Shown: positions 63,039-64,000 of the stretch, piece by piece
Layout of the letters: the number at the start of each line of letters is the position of its first letter
How positions within the stretch are numbered: position 1 is the first letter of the stretch
Source of the DNA: Pseudoselenomonas ruminis
Lineage (GTDB): Bacteria > Bacillota > Negativicutes > Selenomonadales > Selenomonadaceae
Assembly (NCBI RefSeq): GCF_008271295.1
Contig: NZ_VTOY01000004.1
Coordinates: forward strand, 1 to 64,000
DNA length: 64,000 nt
Direction: 5' to 3'
Notes under the pieces: generated by a model
What the model saw: only the letters and a program-made list of their open reading frames with translations
Database searches by the model: none
What the model was told of the DNA's origin: nothing
Program-made: the position numbers and the translations under genes

Positions 63039-63953
63039 TTACTCGTCTTGATATTCATTAAACAAATCGGTATCCAAAGCCTTTATTTCAAAGACTTGTT
63101 TTGTGGTTACACCAAAATTATGTTCAATCATCAGTTTTGCTAAACGCATACCATCAATCAATATAATGTGTCTCTGGTTGGCAAAGTCAATAGCCTGTTT
63201 TGAAAATCTAGCCGTAGTCACAAATAGCCCACGACCATCCTTACCCGAAATAGCTCCAACAAAAGCTTGGATTTCTGGCCTTCCTACTACCTTGTTTACT
63301 TCCCATCGCTTTGCCTGTACATAAATAAGACTAAAGCCTAATTTATCTTCTCGGATTATTCCATCAATGCCCTCATCATTACTAACATTTGTTACTTTTC
63401 CAGCATTTTCAAAAGCACCATATCCCATTTTGGACAATAAATCTATAACCATTTGCTCAAACTTTACAGGGGAAATTTTCATTACCTCTTCTAGAATTGT
63501 CTCAGCTAAACTATCATTTATTTCCTGAAATGCCTGCTCAAATGTGTCATCTGGATTGTCTGTACTACTAAATTCATTATCCGTTTTTTCCCTGTGCTTA
63601 TCTTTATCATTGCTTCCATTTACAAATGCTTTAAATGAATCGTATTTCATAAGATAATCATTGTCCAGTATTTGGGGACCGTCTTTTATGGCCTCTTTGC
63701 CCAAAGCTGTTATCTTAAAATAGTTTCTACTCTTTTCGATTAAACCAGCTTTTTTCAAATACTGTTTAGCCCAAAGTATACGATTCACTAAACGAGCTTG
63801 TCTACCACTGGGGAGCATTTCTGTTGCTTCAGACTCCGTTAATGAAAAATGATTTATGACAAACACTCTAATATCCTTAGTTGTATATTCCCCATCATCT
63901 TGGATATGCTCTAGAATCGGTCGATGCAATTCCCAATGTTTTGGCATTGTCAT
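63039..63953 (-). CDS. Mrr-type restriction endonuclease
   Basis: 304 residues. N-terminal winged-helix Mrr_N domain (HWELHRPILEHIQDDGEYTTKDIR, ITALGKEAI). C-terminal Mrr catalytic domain of the PD-(D/E)XK fold: DLLSKMGYGAFENAGKVTNVSNDEGIDGII ... SLIYVQAKRW, with the Asp and QAK residues. Type IV enzymes cut methylated foreign DNA. The start follows GGGGG with a long gap. Context with rlmD is ordinary. Confidence 0.87.
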   Translation of the reverse strand: MTMPKHWELHRPILEHIQDDGEYTTKDIRVFVINHFSLTESEATEMLPSGRQARLVNRILWAKQYLKKAGLIEKSRNYFKITALGKEAIKDGPQILDNDYLMKYDSFKAFVNGSNDKDKHREKTDNEFSSTDNPDDTFEQAFQEINDSLAETILEEVMKISPVKFEQMVIDLLSKMGYGAFENAGKVTNVSNDEGIDGIIREDKLGFSLIYVQAKRWEVNKVVGRPEIQAFVGAISGKDGRGLFVTTARFSKQAIDFANQRHIILIDGMRLAKLMIEHNFGVTTKQVFEIKALDTDLFNEYQDE

Positions 63954-63968
63954 GAAAATATCCCCCAG

Positions 63969-64000
63969 TTAAAATTCTAACTCACGAAACAAATCCATTG
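63969..64000 (-). CDS. C-terminal end of a gene entering from the right
   Basis: An open frame ending MDLFRELEF then stop lies 15 bases upstream of the Mrr gene on the same strand. Only ten codons are visible, so the product cannot be named. Confidence 0.35.
   Translation of the reverse strand, partial: MDLFRELEF

Overview
The window looks like a chromosomal stretch of a diderm Firmicute of the Negativicutes, probably a Selenomonas-like genus. The reasons are an RND efflux pump and adaptor (so an outer membrane) beside Firmicute-type housekeeping genes (pdxST, sbcCD, a YczE-like protein, DUF2905, RlmD), strong Shine-Dalgarno sites, and a ribosomal RNA leader with a Gram-positive-style boxA. 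The genus is inference. Nearly everything is on the minus strand.

Layout. 1-434: tandem promoters and leader of an rRNA operon that runs off the left edge. 494-19753: mostly ordinary genes: a LigA-type DNA ligase, an AbrB-like transporter, SbcDC, a TetR-controlled RND pump, an operon of CrcB, an unknown protein, a JetD-like (Wadjet) protein, AmrS and an AlkD-like repair protein, then PdxST. 20025-42238: a large accessory defence island. 43152-49438: an AAA ATPase, an ADP-ribose/nucleotide operon with a broken sirtuin, and small ordinary genes. 49521-59225: a complete type I-F CRISPR-Cas system with 25 repeats. 59468-64000: a PIN/ImmA/XRE toxin-antitoxin-like operon, RlmD and an Mrr-type restriction enzyme.

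The island at 20-42 kb is the most unusual part. Its core is a type III-D-like CRISPR operon: Cas10 with GGDD and no HD domain, a small RAMP, Csx10, a double RAMP, Csx19-like and TIGR03986-like proteins, and a CARF-HEPN ribonuclease. Cas6, a second CARF protein, and a seven-repeat array followed by cas2 and cas1 go with it. Embedded in it are a prokaryotic viperin with a small Rossmann-like partner, an FtsZ-like protein with the C-terminal domain and T7 loop but no recognisable GTP-binding signature, and a family of glycine/alanine-rich membrane proteins, several ending in SLFxDD (one deleted, one split by a G9 tract). There is also a 31-residue proline-rich peptide. Eight of these transcription units share an unusual promoter: TGCCAAA, 18-19 bases, then a TATA-like -10. 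The modules are separated by four spacerless copies of the CRISPR leader plus terminal repeat plus terminator. I read this as one co-regulated antiviral island in which cyclic-oligoadenylate signalling, chain-terminating nucleotides, membrane proteins and perhaps division arrest act together. The shared promoter and shared boundaries are directly visible; the joint function is inference.

In the type I-F region, a degenerate repeat pair lies between cas3 and cas8f. Its 20-nt spacer matches the cas8f promoter next to a CC PAM, with the inner mismatches falling only on every-sixth positions. This looks like an RNA-guided autorepressor. Four I-F spacers overlap one another and tile a single stretch of a foreign genome, which itself shows the CC PAM.
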